Below, one piece after another: positions 12,158 to 23,089 of a DNA stretch of 64,000 nt. Source of the DNA: Peromyscus leucopus (lineage: Eukaryota; Chordata; Mammalia; Rodentia; Cricetidae); assembly GCF_004664715.2 (NCBI RefSeq), contig NC_051068.1, forward strand, positions 14,706,798-14,770,797, written 5' to 3'. Positions within the stretch are counted from its first letter, which is position 1, and each line of letters begins with the position of its first letter. The translations under genes were made by a program, and so were the position numbers. The notes below the pieces were generated by a model. It made no database searches, was not told where the DNA came from, and worked only from the letters and a program-made list of their open reading frames with translations.

Positions 12158-12320
12158 ACTGTTTTCTTTTTGAATTGTGAAATACTATACGTAGAGTTAC
12201 TACATTTAGTGCTATCACAACATTGAACACTATCCCAGTATGTCTTCAGGCCACAGATTCCCAAAGCTTGTCACATAGAGTACATGGAATGGAAACGCCT
12301 CCCATTAACAAGAGAAGCAT

Positions 12321-12572
12321 TGGGCTGGAGACCAGCACAGTGGGTTAAAGGGCTCACCGTGCGAACACGAGGACCTGAGTTCGGATCCTCAGCATGGCAG
12401 TGCCCTCCCATGACCCCGCGCTGACAGGTCACTGGGCCACCGGCCTAAACGGCTGAAGTCAGTGAGAGACCCTATCTCAAGGAACCAAGTGCAAAGGCAA
12501 TTGAGGAGGACACTGGACGTTGACCTCTGGCCTACCCGTGGGAGCCCACAGGCACAGATGCAGGCCGTTACA
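12321..12572 (+). mobile_element. B3 SINE, long form
   Basis: GGGCTGGAGACCAGCACAG head, AGGACCTGAGTTCGGATCC box and GTTGACCTCTGGCC tail. A G19 run (12574-12592) follows it. Confidence 0.7.
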
Positions 12573-12599
12573 ATGGGGGGGGGGGGGGGGGGAGATGGG

Positions 12600-12940
12600 G
12601 CAAGGAGAGGGAGCAAGGCAAAGAAAACCCTGAATCCAAATCCAGTCACAGGGTACAGACGTCTGACTCCTTCCTAGGACATCCGGATGATCTAACCAAA
12701 ACTTCAACTGCAGGAAGGAAGGTCGGTCAAAGGGCAGAGGGAGGGTGTGGCCAGAATACGTTATACACAGACGAAATATTGTCAGAGAATAAGTGTGTGT
12801 TCTCAATCTTCACTGTGAGTTCATGAGATAAAAAGGAGCCCTTCACTGCTTGTTTCTGCTGTGTCCAAAACAGGACAGAGGCGTCCTGAAGGAGTTCCAG
12901 TGTGGTAAGGGCGTAACAGCAGCTACCTTACAAAGACCAC
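12600..12940. other. Unique sequence, no gene seen
   Basis: No repeat or gene recognised. Confidence 0.3.
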
Positions 12941-12944
12941 AGCG

Positions 12945-13085
12945 CATGGTGGCCACCCTCCCCAGGACAAACAAGGGGACTGGGATTTGGAGACATAAAA
13001 TAATTCGTCCAAGCGCCCACAGCTAAAGCAGCCTGGCAGGATTGGTACTCAAAGCCAGGTCCGCACTATCAGGCCCGTGGGCTTT
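12945..13085 (+). mobile_element. MIR SINE (ancient)
   Basis: CCCACAGCTAAAGCAGCCTGG and GGTACTCAAAGCCAGGTCCG match the MIR core order. Confidence 0.5.
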
Positions 13086-13500
13086 GGTGAATTGAGCACG
13101 TGATGGTGTCACAGAAGACTCTGAAAGCCACAACAGAAACTGCAGTGAAGACTCAACAAAGGGGCAAGGACATGCCAGCAAACGCATTCCCATGGCTGGT
13201 GTTGGTGGGGACAAGTTCTAACCTCAAGTGCTCCTCTGGCCATCAGATGATTACTTGGCTGCCTCGGTATCCCCAAAAGAGCCACAGTGAACCACATAGG
13301 CATGCATGCTGGCAGTCGCATGGCAAAACACACAGGCTTGCTGATCCGATAGGACTTGTAGGGCTGCCATACCAACAGGCACAGATCTCTAAAGCTTTTC
13401 TCTTCTCCTCTCGGGTACTTTCTTTGGGGGTCACACTTGACAAGAAACACTCATTATTAAATAAAAAGGAGGTAATTTTTTGTAAGAAGAGGCATTGGAA
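13086..13500. other. Unique sequence, no gene seen
   Basis: Overlapping ORFs of 113-147 codons on both strands lack family motifs or codon signature, so I treat them as chance. Confidence 0.3.
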
Positions 13501-13665
13501 TTCAGTGGTTGTGACTGGCCTGGTAACTGCTTGCCTAGCATGAATGAAGCCCTTGGTTCAATCCCCAAGGCCACATAAAAAAGGACATGGTTCCAAGCCT
13601 GTTATTCTGGCACTGAGAGGAGGAAGCAGGAGAATCAGCAATCCAAGGTGATCGTGAAAAGTTTG
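13501..13665 (+). mobile_element. B4/ID SINE, diverged
   Basis: TGCTTGCCTAGCATGAATGA, GGTTCAATCCCCAAGGCC, then a B1-like end. Confidence 0.6.
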
Positions 13666-14655
13666 GTCCCAGCCCAAGCTGGAGACGCTCTGTCCAGACC
13701 TGTCTTCTTTGTTTTGGTTGCTCTAGTTTGGTAGGTTGCTCCCTTGGGTCTTGTGTAGGATCCTGAGTTTCCGTGGTGCTTTCAAATTTGCACCTAATGA
13801 CTAGATTCTGGGCATATAAATCATGTTCTCTGAATACTCTACCAGGAAGTGTTAAGAAAACATGCCTGCAGGTCAAAGTACCTAGCCCCAAACTCATCTG
13901 CCCCTGACCAGCAGCCCCCAAAGGGTGAGCTCCTTGGCTGCTCAGTTCAGTTTCCTGACACTTGACTCGGGATGCCTGGGATTCCCAGATGTTAGTGAAG
14001 CGCATGTTCCTACCTCTCCCTTCCTGGTCTTTTCCTCAGAGTTCCTCTCTGCTTCTCCTGTTCTCATGTCTTTACCTTTAGCCACACACTCTCTACCCTG
14101 CAGTGTCTGCTTTCCATGAGATAGTATAATCTTCCACAAGGGCAAAGAAATGATTCACAGATATTGGGACTGGAGGGGGAAACACCACCTTCAACGGCCG
14201 CGCTGGCATACGACCATGGCCCCAGAACAGAAAAGAAAGCTACTGCGCTCTGTGAGTTCAACCCCAAAGTGCTGAGAAGACAACAGGGCTGAAGAACTGT
14301 CTCTTATTTGAAAGTTGAAGACAGACTTAAAACTTCTGTTCTGGTGACCTGGTGCAATGAACTTTAATATCATACTAGTTAAATCAACTCCAGCAGTCAA
14401 GAACCAACACACAAAATGGTGGCTGAGCAGACTGATCTCTAGAACATTAAGAGGAGGAAAAGAAGTGTGACAAGCTTAGTTCCTCTTTCCTTTCCTCCTT
14501 TGCTCTCCATAGTGATGTCAACAGTCTGTTTCTGGAATGTTCTACAGCTTATAATAGTAAAAGATCATGGGATCTCAGCTTAGTCTTTCAATAAGTGAGA
14601 GGTACAGAAAAAGAAAGTGTTGGAGAGGCACTTTATAATTCTTAGGATGTAAGTA
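13666..14655. other. Unique sequence, no gene seen
   Basis: Includes a 156-codon minus-strand ORF (13535-14005) that overlaps the SINE and shows no domain. Confidence 0.3.
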
Positions 14656-14656
14656 T

Positions 14657-14855
14657 AGGACTTGAAAGATGGCTCAGCTCAGTGGTTAAGAGCTTATACT
14701 GCTCTTTAGGAGGACCTGGTTTCAGTTCCCAGCACCCATATCAGGCAGGTTCACAGCTACTAGGGATATGATATCCTCTTCTGGCCTCCATGGGCAGTGC
14801 ACTAATGTGCACAGACCCCCACACAGACACAAATATAAACAGAATTAAAATGTGT
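14657..14855 (+). mobile_element. B3/B2-type SINE
   Basis: TTGAAAGATGGCTCAGCTCAG head, TCTTCTGGCCTCCATGGGC middle, A-rich end. Confidence 0.75.
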
Positions 14856-14859
14856 TCAC

Positions 14860-15476
14860 ATATTTTTAAAGTTATAAGTACTTTTAGTTATTATAACTAA
14901 GAAGAGGTATGGCTCTGGCTGAGATCCTCACAAAGGAATCTGCCAGGGTCTTCCTCTAACGGTAAACTGAGGATTCTGGGATTTAACTGGTATGATATTA
15001 CAGTTCATTGTGTCATTGCTGAGATGTAATAAGATGTACCTATTCTGGACTGTAAGATTTGATTTTTCTCATAACCTCCAGAATATAAATACTTAATTGA
15101 TAAAGTACCTTGTCAGGCAACTTTTTAAGGAAAAAAAGAAAAAAAGATTGAAACCTATTCTTATGCAATTAGGGAAACATCTATCAAGGTCACACTGCAT
15201 ACATTTCACTCTACATCTGGGAGTGAGCTAATGATACACTCTCAGGTGCATGAGGTGGCAAACACCCAAAATCATTCATCAAATTATCATAATTCTAAAG
15301 TATTGGAGATAATGGAAGTGCCCTTTAATCAGAAGTCACTTAAGTGAAGTCTGGAAAATTGATGCCTCAGAGCCATGAAGCCACAGGAAAGAAAGAAGCA
15401 ACTCCCATCAGGCGACCCAGGACCCGTGAGTGGCCTGTGGCCTGGGAGGGCTACAAATGCAGCCCAACACAAAATG
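14860..15476. other. Unique AT-rich sequence, no gene seen
   Basis: Left flank of the chimeric retro-insertion. Confidence 0.35.
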
Positions 15477-15490
15477 TAAATTTACTTCTT

Positions 15491-16240
15491 TTTTTTTTTA
15501 TGAATAAGCCACATTTTATTTCTCTCCAGTATTTGATAGCTATTTGAGTTGTTTTAACTTTTTTACCATTAGCAACACACTGCTGTAAACCTTCATGTAC
15601 ATGTTTCATAGGTGCACATTTTCAGTAGTTTGAGGTTACATTCCTAAGGGTAGAATTGTTGAGTAACAGAGTAACAATGTTTTGCATTTTGACCAACCAC
15701 CAGACTGTTTTGCCAAAGTGGCACACCATTTTACAATCTCACCAAATCCTTGTTTTTAAGGCTCTGATTTTTGTACAAAAGCATTCAATCATTCTGTCAG
15801 ACCAAACCAGGAAAAGTAAGCTATAGTTCAGAGCTGTTCTATTCCATTTACTATGCAAAGCCAATCTTGGCGTTTGCAACTCTCAGCCCTTTTGAATATT
15901 CTTGCAGTGTTCACCTTTTCCTCCACCACTTTTTTTTTCTTCTTTTTTTCTGGTTTATTTCTATCTATTACAAATGTATAAAAAATCCTCCATCAATGCT
16001 GCTGATAGCAGCAGAACCTTGAGAAATATACCTTTGGTTTGCCTCAGAAAAGGAACACATATTGTACTGTAAAGTTTATAAAATTGACGCAAAACATTGT
16101 AATAATGTTACAATACCAGTTTTAAGAGTTCAGTGACTAGGGGGTGGGCGACGCTTAATCCCACTCGGAGCAGAGCGGATTCTGTGAGTTGAGGCAGTGG
16201 GTACAAGTGAGTTCCAAAAGGGCAAACAACAGAGAAATTG

Positions 16241-16273
<33 letters not shown>

Positions 16274-17791
16274 TTCAGTGACTAATGGGAGCCGATGGGA
16301 TACATGCAGAACTGTGAAAGCGATCTCACTTAGCCAGCTGTACACGTAGACTGTAAGTCTACATTCAGATCATTTCTGAACTAAGACTATCATCTCAGTT
16401 TATCTGTTGAGGTCAACCAGGAAACCCTATAATATACCTTGATTTTTGCAAAAAAACAAAATAGGGGGAGGGGTTTCTTCAGCATTTCAGTCCACGAGTA
16501 ACAGTATCCTAACAGGCAAAGTGTTCTCTCACTGTCAACATAGAATGAACTGCTGCTGGAGGTCAACTTGGGCTTTAATTTGCATTAGCACTTACATGCA
16601 TAGTAGTCCAAGTTGTTGACCTCATGACTTTAAAAAGTAACTCTAAAAAAGTAAAATGGCCCTTCTTGGAAGACTAAAGAAAGACATCCAGCCACAGTTG
16701 TAAAAAGTCTCATCAAAACAATATACCCTTTTATGAATTACGCCTCAATTAAAAAAAAAAAAAAGTAGCCCCAAATAAGAAGCAGCTCTGAAAAAGAAAA
16801 TATAACTTAAGATATTTGAAAAAAAACAAGGTGAATACAGGTTCAAAAGTAATTAAGATATATTTTCTTAAGGCTATCTAGAATTAGGATTTAAAGAATT
16901 CTACCATTTCAAGTTTACCACTAGTTACTAGATACCTATTTACAAACAAGATGTTCACCTTTTTTGTTCATTTATCAAGAGAAAAATCTACCTTCAGACT
17001 ATGAGGGTGGTGATGGGGAGGGACTAGAAAACAAGATTCAAACAATCCCATGCAAATATCACATTTTTCAAATGGAAGAACTCCAAACTGCACTAGAAGT
17101 TCCAATCACTAAGACACTTTCCATTGAAATGATTTAAATACAACTACATGGCACCAAGGTTTAGGCCTAATATAGGCCTGACAACCAAGTCCTTGTTTTC
17201 TGGAAGAAAGGCCTCAAAAGTCCCACTCAATTCCATATAACAATACTTCAAAGATCAATTAGGTTTTCCTTTCCTTAATATTTTTGTTTTTGACTTCTAA
17301 TCCTAAAGACTAGATTAAAACTTAGCTCATTTCCCAGAAGGCATTGCTTCCCTTTGCTCTATGAAAGAGTCCACCAAGACCTCTTCATCAAAACCATCTA
17401 GCCCCAGCCTCCAGCCTTTGCTTGTGATGCATCTTTCTCAACATCCTGAAAAGGTAATGTAGGTAAAATATGCTCATAAACATTAAAACTAGTTGTTAGA
17501 AAGACGTAACTAGCTTTATAATTTAAGTTTTAAAGCATAAATACTTGTAGCTTAATCTGCACTGACAATGATTGTCGAAGCCTAGAATTCAACATTTACA
17601 AATTCTCATTCACGACACACAAAACACATTATTATCACACAACTTGTGTCTTGAGAGAATCTTCTGCTTTTTAAATCTTTGGCCTCCCAGTTAATCCCAA
17701 GTTCAACCAACTTTTCCGAGTTCTGGTAGTTACCTGGACCACTGAGGCATTGCCACAAGACTTCTTCTCTTTTGAAACATCCTTTTTCTCT
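15491..17791 (-). pseudogene. Non-LINE part of chimeric retrocopy: two exon-like pieces, intron-like gap, 3'UTR
   Basis: On the minus strand an open stretch (17791-17734) encodes EKKDVSKEKKSCGNASVVQ and ends at a good donor CAG|GTAACT. After 288 bases (17446-17733) comes an acceptor CCTTTTCAG|GATGTTGAG. The same frame then continues as DVEKDASQAKAGGWG and a stop. About 1.9 kb of AT-rich sequence follows, ending in AATAAA and poly(A). This looks like the last two coding exons, a retained phase-0 intron and the 3'UTR of a host gene I cannot name. A B1 (16140-16268) was inserted later. Part of the tail (15560-15760) resembles an old LINE-1 3'UTR on the plus strand. Confidence 0.45.
16140..16268 (+). 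mobile_element. B1 SINE with many small internal deletions
   Basis: Flanked by a perfect 16-bp TSD AAGAGTTCAGTGACTA (16124-16139, 16269-16284) with an A30 tail. The body runs colinear with a cricetid B1 but lacks many single bases and short segments. Its relative youth (TSD, tail) conflicts with this decay. Confidence 0.8.
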
Positions 17792-17845
17792 AGATATTAG
17801 GATAGCTACACCAGCTTGTTTCTTCTGTGGTGTATGTTGGTGTGG
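17792..17845 (-). pseudogene. LINE-1 ORF2 endonuclease fragment
   Basis: Directly after the ORF1 stop, the minus strand encodes KKQAGVAILIS, a motif of the ORF2 endonuclease domain normally a couple of hundred bases into ORF2. The start of ORF2 is therefore deleted or spliced out, and LINE-1 similarity stops just after this motif. Confidence 0.6.
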
Positions 17846-17847
17846 GA

Positions 17848-19008
17848 TTATCTATTGCTTGATTTTTCATGGATGTGTTTAGCTTCTTTGGGTTGAATTT
17901 TCCCTTCTAGTGCTTTCTGTAGGGCTGGGTTTGTAGACAGGTATTGATTAAATCTGGTTTTATCCTGGAATATTTTGTTTACTCCGCCTATGGTGATTAA
18001 GAGTTTTGCTGGGTATAATAGTCTGGGTTGGCATCCGTGGTCTCTTAGTGTCTGCATGAGATTTGTCCATGATCTTCTAGCTTTCATAGTCTCTATTGAG
18101 TAGTCTGGTGTTATTCTGATGGGTTTACCTTTATATGTTACTTGGTCTTTTTCCTTTGCGGCTCTTAATATTTTTTCTTTGTTCTGTGTGTTTAGTGTTT
18201 TGATTATTATGTGGCGAGGGGACTTTTTTTTTGGATCCAGCCTATTCGGTGTTCTGTAAGCTTCTTGTATCTTCATATGTATTTCTTTCTTTAGGTTAGG
18301 AAAGTTTTCTTCTATGATTTTGTTGAATATATTTTCTGTGCCTTTGAGTTGGTATTCTTCTCCTTCTTCTATCCCTATTATTCTTAGGTTTGGTCTTTTC
18401 ATGGTGTCCCAAATTTCCTGGACGTTTTGTGTTATGACTTTTTTGTCTTTAGTGTTTTCTTTGACTGACGAATCTATTTTCTCTATCGTGTCTTCAGCAT
18501 CAGAGATTCTCTGTCCATCTCTTGCAATCGGTTGGTTATGCTTGTTTCTGTAGTTCCTGTTCGTTTTGTCAGGATTTCTATTTCCAGCATTCCCTCAGCA
18601 TGTGTTTTCTTTATTGTCTCAAATTCATTTTTCAGATCTTGGAATGTTTCTTTCATCTGTTTAATTGCTTTTTCTTGGCTTGATTTGATTTCTTCCCATT
18701 TTTTGTTCGTTTTTTCTTCCATTTCTTTAAGGGAGTTTTTTATTTCCTCTTTAATGGAGTTTTTCATTTCCTCTTTAAGGGAAGTTTTTATTTCTCTTTA
18801 TTTTTCCTCTTTAAGAAGTTTTATTCCTCTTAAATTTATTCTCTTTAAGGAAAGTTTTTATTTCCTCATTGAGGGAATGTTTTATTTCTTCTTTAAGGGC
18901 CTCTATCATCTTCTTAAAGTCATTTTTAGGGTTGATCTCTTCTGTTTCTTCTGTCATGGTATGTTTAGGTCTTGCAGGTGTAGAATCACTAGGTTCTGAT
19001 GTTGCCAT
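17848..19008 (-). pseudogene. LINE-1 ORF1 (RNA-binding protein), frameshifted
   Basis: The minus-strand reading begins MATSEPSDSTPARPKHTM at 19008. It continues as Lys/Glu-rich heptad repeats of the coiled coil (19008-18483, broken by frameshifts) and ends with the RRM and C-terminal domain. That last 184-residue frame (18402-17848) includes the conserved RPNLRIIGIEEGEE and LRAAKEKDQVTYKG motifs. ORF1p forms trimers that coat LINE-1 RNA. The frame shifts between 18811 and 18767 and again near 18480, so the protein is not made intact. The coiled-coil region (about 18700-18900) is built of near-repeats of a 30-45 bp unit with several small deletions. Confidence 0.85.
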
Positions 19009-19009
19009 A

Positions 19010-20134
19010 TATAGCGTCTTTTATGTTGTGTTGCCTGTATTTTTGCACTGGCGTCTACTCATCTTTTCCTCTGTGCGGTGCAGGTGGTGTCTGTGTCTGA
19101 GAGTGCCTCTCTTGTTCTAATTTTTAGTCTTGGTTTAGTAGGGGTTCTTGGTTAAATTGGTGCTATTGGGCTGTTTCTTCAGGGACAGCTGATTTCAGTC
19201 AGTGAATTATATACTTATGATTCTCGTGATCTGGTTTGGTGACTGGGTAGCGCCTTCTTCTGTGTTCCCAGGTCACGTTTTGTTCATTTGTCAACTCCTC
19301 AGCTGATCTTGTTTCTTCAGACTTCAAACTGTAGGCATCTGAATCCTCTCCCAGATGGGTTTCAGCTGAGCAGGGTAGTCTCACCAACACCTCCAAGTTG
19401 TTGGGTTTCACAGGATCAGCAGTTGGGCCCTGGGTTATCCCCAGATGGAGTGTCCAGACTCGCCCTGGTCCTGACCCACAGCCTCTTCCCCAGGTGTTGG
19501 GGCTAGGGGCGTCCCCGTTCCAAGCTGTGTCCGCCCCTCTCCATCCCCGGGCCTGTCCACCCCTGTGGCCCACTGCCACAGGCCCACCTGCGTCCACTTG
19601 TCTCCACCGCTGGCCTGTATGTCCCTGTCAGCTGCCGCTGGGTCTGTCTGCCTCTGCGGGCGGCCAACGGGCCTGTATGTCTCTGCCAGCTGCCGTCGCG
19701 GGCCTACCTACTTCTGCTTATCACTGCCGCTGGGCCCATCCACCTCTGCAAACTGCCACCGGGCCTGTATGTCTCTGCCGGCTGCCGCCGGGCCTGCATG
19801 TCCCTGTCGGCCGCCGCCACCGGGCCCCTCCACCTCCGCAAGTCGCCGACCTGCGTCCGCCTGTCTCCTCCGCGTGGCCTGTTCACCTCTGCGGGCCACC
19901 GCCAGGCCTGAATGACTCTGTCGACCGCCGCCGCCGGTCCCGTCCACCTCCGTCTGCTTATCTCTGCCGCAGGGCCTGTACACCTCTGCGGCTGCTGGGC
20001 CTGAATGTCTCCACCAGCCGCCACTGGGCCTAAACGTCCCTGTCAGCCACTGCCGCCGGACCTGTCTACCTCCGCGGGCCGCCGCCACAGGCCCACCCGC
20101 GTCTGCTTGTTTCCGCCATCTTGAATCCCGGTCA
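19010..20134 (-). promoter_or_regulatory. LINE-1 5'UTR/promoter with tandem GC-rich units
   Basis: On the minus strand it starts near ATTCAAGATGGCGG (a YY1-type motif, as at other LINE-1 5' ends). From 20120 back to about 19556 it consists of degenerate units of about 29-30 bp (plus-strand form GGCCTGTATGTCTCTGCC followed by GGCTGCCGCCG). CpGs are still abundant. The remaining 550 bp to ORF1 is non-tandem. Rodent LINE-1 promoters are often built from monomers, but those of mouse are about 200 bp. Confidence 0.7.
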
Positions 20135-20155
20135 TAAATTTACTTCTTAAGAGTT

Positions 20156-20322
20156 GGAATTTTGGGTGGTGGCATGCGCCTTTAATCCCAGCACCTGAGA
20201 GGCAGAGACAGGAAGATCTCTGTAAATTTGAGGCCAGCCTGGTATACATAGCAAGTTCCAAGACAGCCAGGGCTACACAGAAAAACCTTGTCTCACAAAA
20301 ACAAAACAAAACAAAAAAGTTT
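20156..20322 (+). mobile_element. B1 SINE
   Basis: TGGTGGCATGCGCCTTTAATC to ACCTTGTCTCACAAAAACAA, followed by an (AAAAC)n tail. Confidence 0.9.
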
Positions 20323-20336
20323 TAAAGGCACAAATT

Positions 20337-20435
20337 AGGGTTGGAAATGTAGTTCAATGGTAGAGTGTTTGCCCATCATACACCCCAAGGCCCTGAATTC
20401 TTTCCCAAGTACCACACACATGCAAGAGAGAGGGA

Positions 20436-20477
<42 letters not shown>

Positions 20478-20592
20478 GACACACACATTCACATATACAC
20501 ATACACTCACACATATACACACAGACACAACACACAGACACACACAGAGATGCACACACAGAGACAGACACACACACACACACACACAACCC
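20337..20592 (+). mobile_element. ID SINE with (CA)n-rich tail
   Basis: The tRNA-derived part is at 20337-20412 (GGGTTGGAAATGTAGTTCAA). A CA/CAGA microsatellite follows at 20438-20592. Confidence 0.8.
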
Positions 20593-21018
20593 ACTTCTCT
20601 AGAAAACTGCACTAGAGAAATGACATCCCTGTGAGAAGAGACACAAGGTGTGTAGGGAGGGAAGTTGAAGGATGAGAGAAAACTTTGAGTGTGTTTTGGA
20701 TTTTGAATGGCAGAAAATAACCTGCTGAGTTGGATCAAAATGATTAATGTGGCTGAAAGCTCAAAAAAAGATCTAAGAGCTGCCTCATCTTTTTATAAAT
20801 ATTTTTGGAACCAGAGTAACAAAATTCATAAGGAAGTCAAATCAACAATGAAACCCTTTGATTATATGTGATATATATATATGTATATGTGTATATATAT
20901 ATATATATGCATAGAAGATAAAAAGCAATGTGACATGCAGGAGAGAGACGTGAGGATTGCTACAAGTTCAAGGTCCACCTCAGCTACCTAGGAAGACTCA
21001 GCCTTGAAAAGTAAAACA
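20593..21018. other. Mostly unique, with a (TA)n stretch
   Basis: A TATATA/TGTATA-rich run lies at 20868-20908. No gene seen. Confidence 0.4.
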
Positions 21019-21019
21019 G

Positions 21020-21140
21020 AAGCTGGGCGTGGTGGAGCACACCTTTAACCTCAGCACTGGGGAGGCAGAGGTGAGCAGATCACTGTGAGTTTGATCTAGT
21101 CTACACAGTGAGTCCCAGGACAGCCAAAGCTACATAGTAA

Positions 21141-21145
<5 letters not shown>
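21020..21145 (+). mobile_element. B1 SINE
   Basis: AGCTGGGCGTGGTGGAGCAC to CTACATAGTAAGGC. Confidence 0.88.
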
Positions 21146-21209
<64 letters not shown>

Positions 21210-21214
21210 ACATG

Positions 21215-21243
<29 letters not shown>
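21143..21243. repeat. (CT)n and (CA)n microsatellite
   Basis: A 60-base CT run, a short spacer and a CA run, at the end of the B1. Confidence 0.98.
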
Positions 21244-21245
<2 letters not shown>

Positions 21246-22320
21246 GGAAAGCAGGTCCATTTTTGACCCTCCACACGTTATAACCATGTCATTTCATCAT
21301 CATTGTGTATCTGATCAATTAGGAGAATAATCATCATTAGGTGATTATCAGATGATTATCAAAGAATAATCATTCTCTTAAGCATTTAGGGGGACATTAT
21401 AAAGAATCAAGAATGAATTGGGTTCCTTCTTTAAATTCAGCGTTGAATAAAACAGACATTGCCTCTGACCTCCTGGATAGTTCTGGTACTTCAGCTATTA
21501 ATGATCCAAAAAAAAAAAAAAAAGCCTTTTTAGCCTGATACATGAGGCACTCAGTAGCTGCTTTCCCAGCCCCATAAAACAGTAAACACACAAATGAAAA
21601 CAGCTGGGGCAGCTGGATATGATTTAATGTTACATGAAAAAGCCCTGGGGTATACATTACTTGTTCTCTCCATACGTGAGTAAACTCTGTTTCGGTGGGA
21701 TGTGATGTGGAGATCCAGTGTAGACTGCCTCTACTTCTGCCCACTTTCCTCGTTCACACCAGCCTTCCTCAGCCCAGAAGATGAAAACACAGGAGAGCCT
21801 TCAACAAGAGTCAAGATTTGGTCATTAGTGGTTGGATTAAATGACGCATGTCTGCCTATAAGCTGCACTCTATTTTTAGGGAGTTTTGAAGATGTGGCTT
21901 GACACTTATGGGAAAATGACCTCCCAGTCTTTGCAGTACCTCATTAGCATACTCGTTCTGTTTTGAGTATAGACATTCAACTGTACATCTCTCCACACTA
22001 CAAAGTGCACTTTGGTGGAAAGGGACCTGGGGGAAGGTTCAAAGGACTGGGAGTGGAGAACGGAAAGGGGGAGCCGCTGAGAGCAACCTCAGCCTCAAGT
22101 GCCTCCTTTGCGCTCTAGAGACGTCATGCTCAAGAAACAAGATGGTCTTCTGCCAAGACAGCCAGAGTCCAGGCTGAAGATGGGAGAACAGACCAGGGGG
22201 AGGCTGGAACTGCTGATGTCACCGCACAGACCTCTGGGTGACTCACAGGAAGATGTGCTCGAAATCCACTTCCTGAGGAACTTGAAGCACAGTGGATGAA
22301 GCAGCAATTAGTCACAAAAC
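21244..22320. other. Unique sequence, no gene seen
   Basis: AT-rich then mixed. The 115-codon minus-strand ORF (21397-21744) includes an A15 tract and is not gene-like. Confidence 0.35.
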
Positions 22321-22329
22321 AGCACGAAC

Positions 22330-22445
22330 CTGAGCTGACCCAGCAGCCCAGACTGTGAGTCCCAGCACTTCAGAGGCCAGGGCCAAAGGAAGATCACAAG
22401 TTCAAGTCCAACCTGGGCAACATAGTGGCAGTCTGTCTCAGTGTA
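22330..22445 (+). mobile_element. Old B1/B4-type SINE
   Basis: CCCAGCACTTCAGAGGCCAGG to CCTGGGCAACATAGTGG. Confidence 0.55.
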
Positions 22446-22784
22446 AAAGGGCTGAGAGGGAAGTGCCATCATTCAGTCCTGAGCACCACACGAAGGAAAC
22501 CAAAGAGGGGGAGACTCCCGTCTAAGCCCACCGTTCTCACTTTATTGATAAATAAAGTACATTGCTAGCTTTATTTCCAGGATTTTTATAAACAGTTGTT
22601 GGGTAGTCACACTTAGCAGGTACACACAAGTTTCACCCTCACTAGACATGCAGAGGAACAATACAGACTCGAAAAGCTCAGGTTTATCTGCTGAATCAGA
22701 GAGAGAATTTTAAATGTGCTTTAGATCTTCTAACAACACATAGAAAAGAAACTTGCCTAGTTCTGAGCATCATAGCACTTCTTT

Positions 22785-22956
22785 TTTTGTTGTTTTGTTT
22801 TGGTTTTTGGTTTTTTGAGACAGGGTTTCTCTGTGTAGTTTTGCGCCTTTCCTGGAACTCACTTTGTAGACCAGGCTGGCCTCGAACTCACAGAGATCTG
22901 CCTGCCTCTGCCTCCCAAGTGCTGGGATTAAAGGCATGCGCCACCACTGCCCGGCT
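22785..22956 (-). mobile_element. B1 SINE
   Basis: Complete minus-strand copy with TSD CATAGCACTTCTTT (22771-22784, 22957-22970). Confidence 0.96.
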
Positions 22957-22974
22957 CATAGCACTTCTTTATTT

Positions 22975-23085
22975 CTTTTTATTAATCTTTTGAGTTAGAG
23001 TCTCATAAATCCTGGGTAAGCCTTGAACTCCTGATCCCCTGCCTCCAGCTCCCAGAGTGAGGATCACAGGCCACCGCTACCCCAT
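22975..23085 (-). mobile_element. Old B1-type monomer
   Basis: Diverged: GAGTTAGAGTCTCATAAATCC to GGATCACAGGCCACCGC. Confidence 0.55.
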
Positions 23086-23089
23086 CTGC

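Larger units (their letters stand above)
15491..20134 (-). mobile_element. Chimeric LINE-1/host-transcript retro-insertion, 4.64 kb
   Basis: A single insertion on the minus strand, bounded by a perfect 14-bp direct repeat TAAATTTACTTCTT (15477-15490 and 20135-20148). The right copy is followed by AA, giving TTCTT/AA, which resembles a LINE-1 endonuclease site. Read on the minus strand it starts with an AAGATGGCGG-type LINE-1 5' end and a repeat-rich 5'UTR. Then comes ORF1 with frameshifts, a short ORF2 fragment (to about 17792), and about 2.3 kb of non-LINE sequence ending in AATAAA (15515-15520 complement) and a poly(A) (T run 15491-15499). A LINE-1 with a 5' end but no 3' half is unusual, because truncation normally removes the 5' end. 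Confidence 0.75.

Noticed and set aside
13535..14005. 156-codon minus-strand ORF as a gene
   Set aside because: It overlaps a diverged B4/ID SINE and shows no family motif.
19398..20033. 211-codon plus-strand ORF
   Set aside because: It runs antisense through the tandem GC-rich LINE-1 5'UTR; its Pro/Cys-rich repeats come from the 30-bp units.
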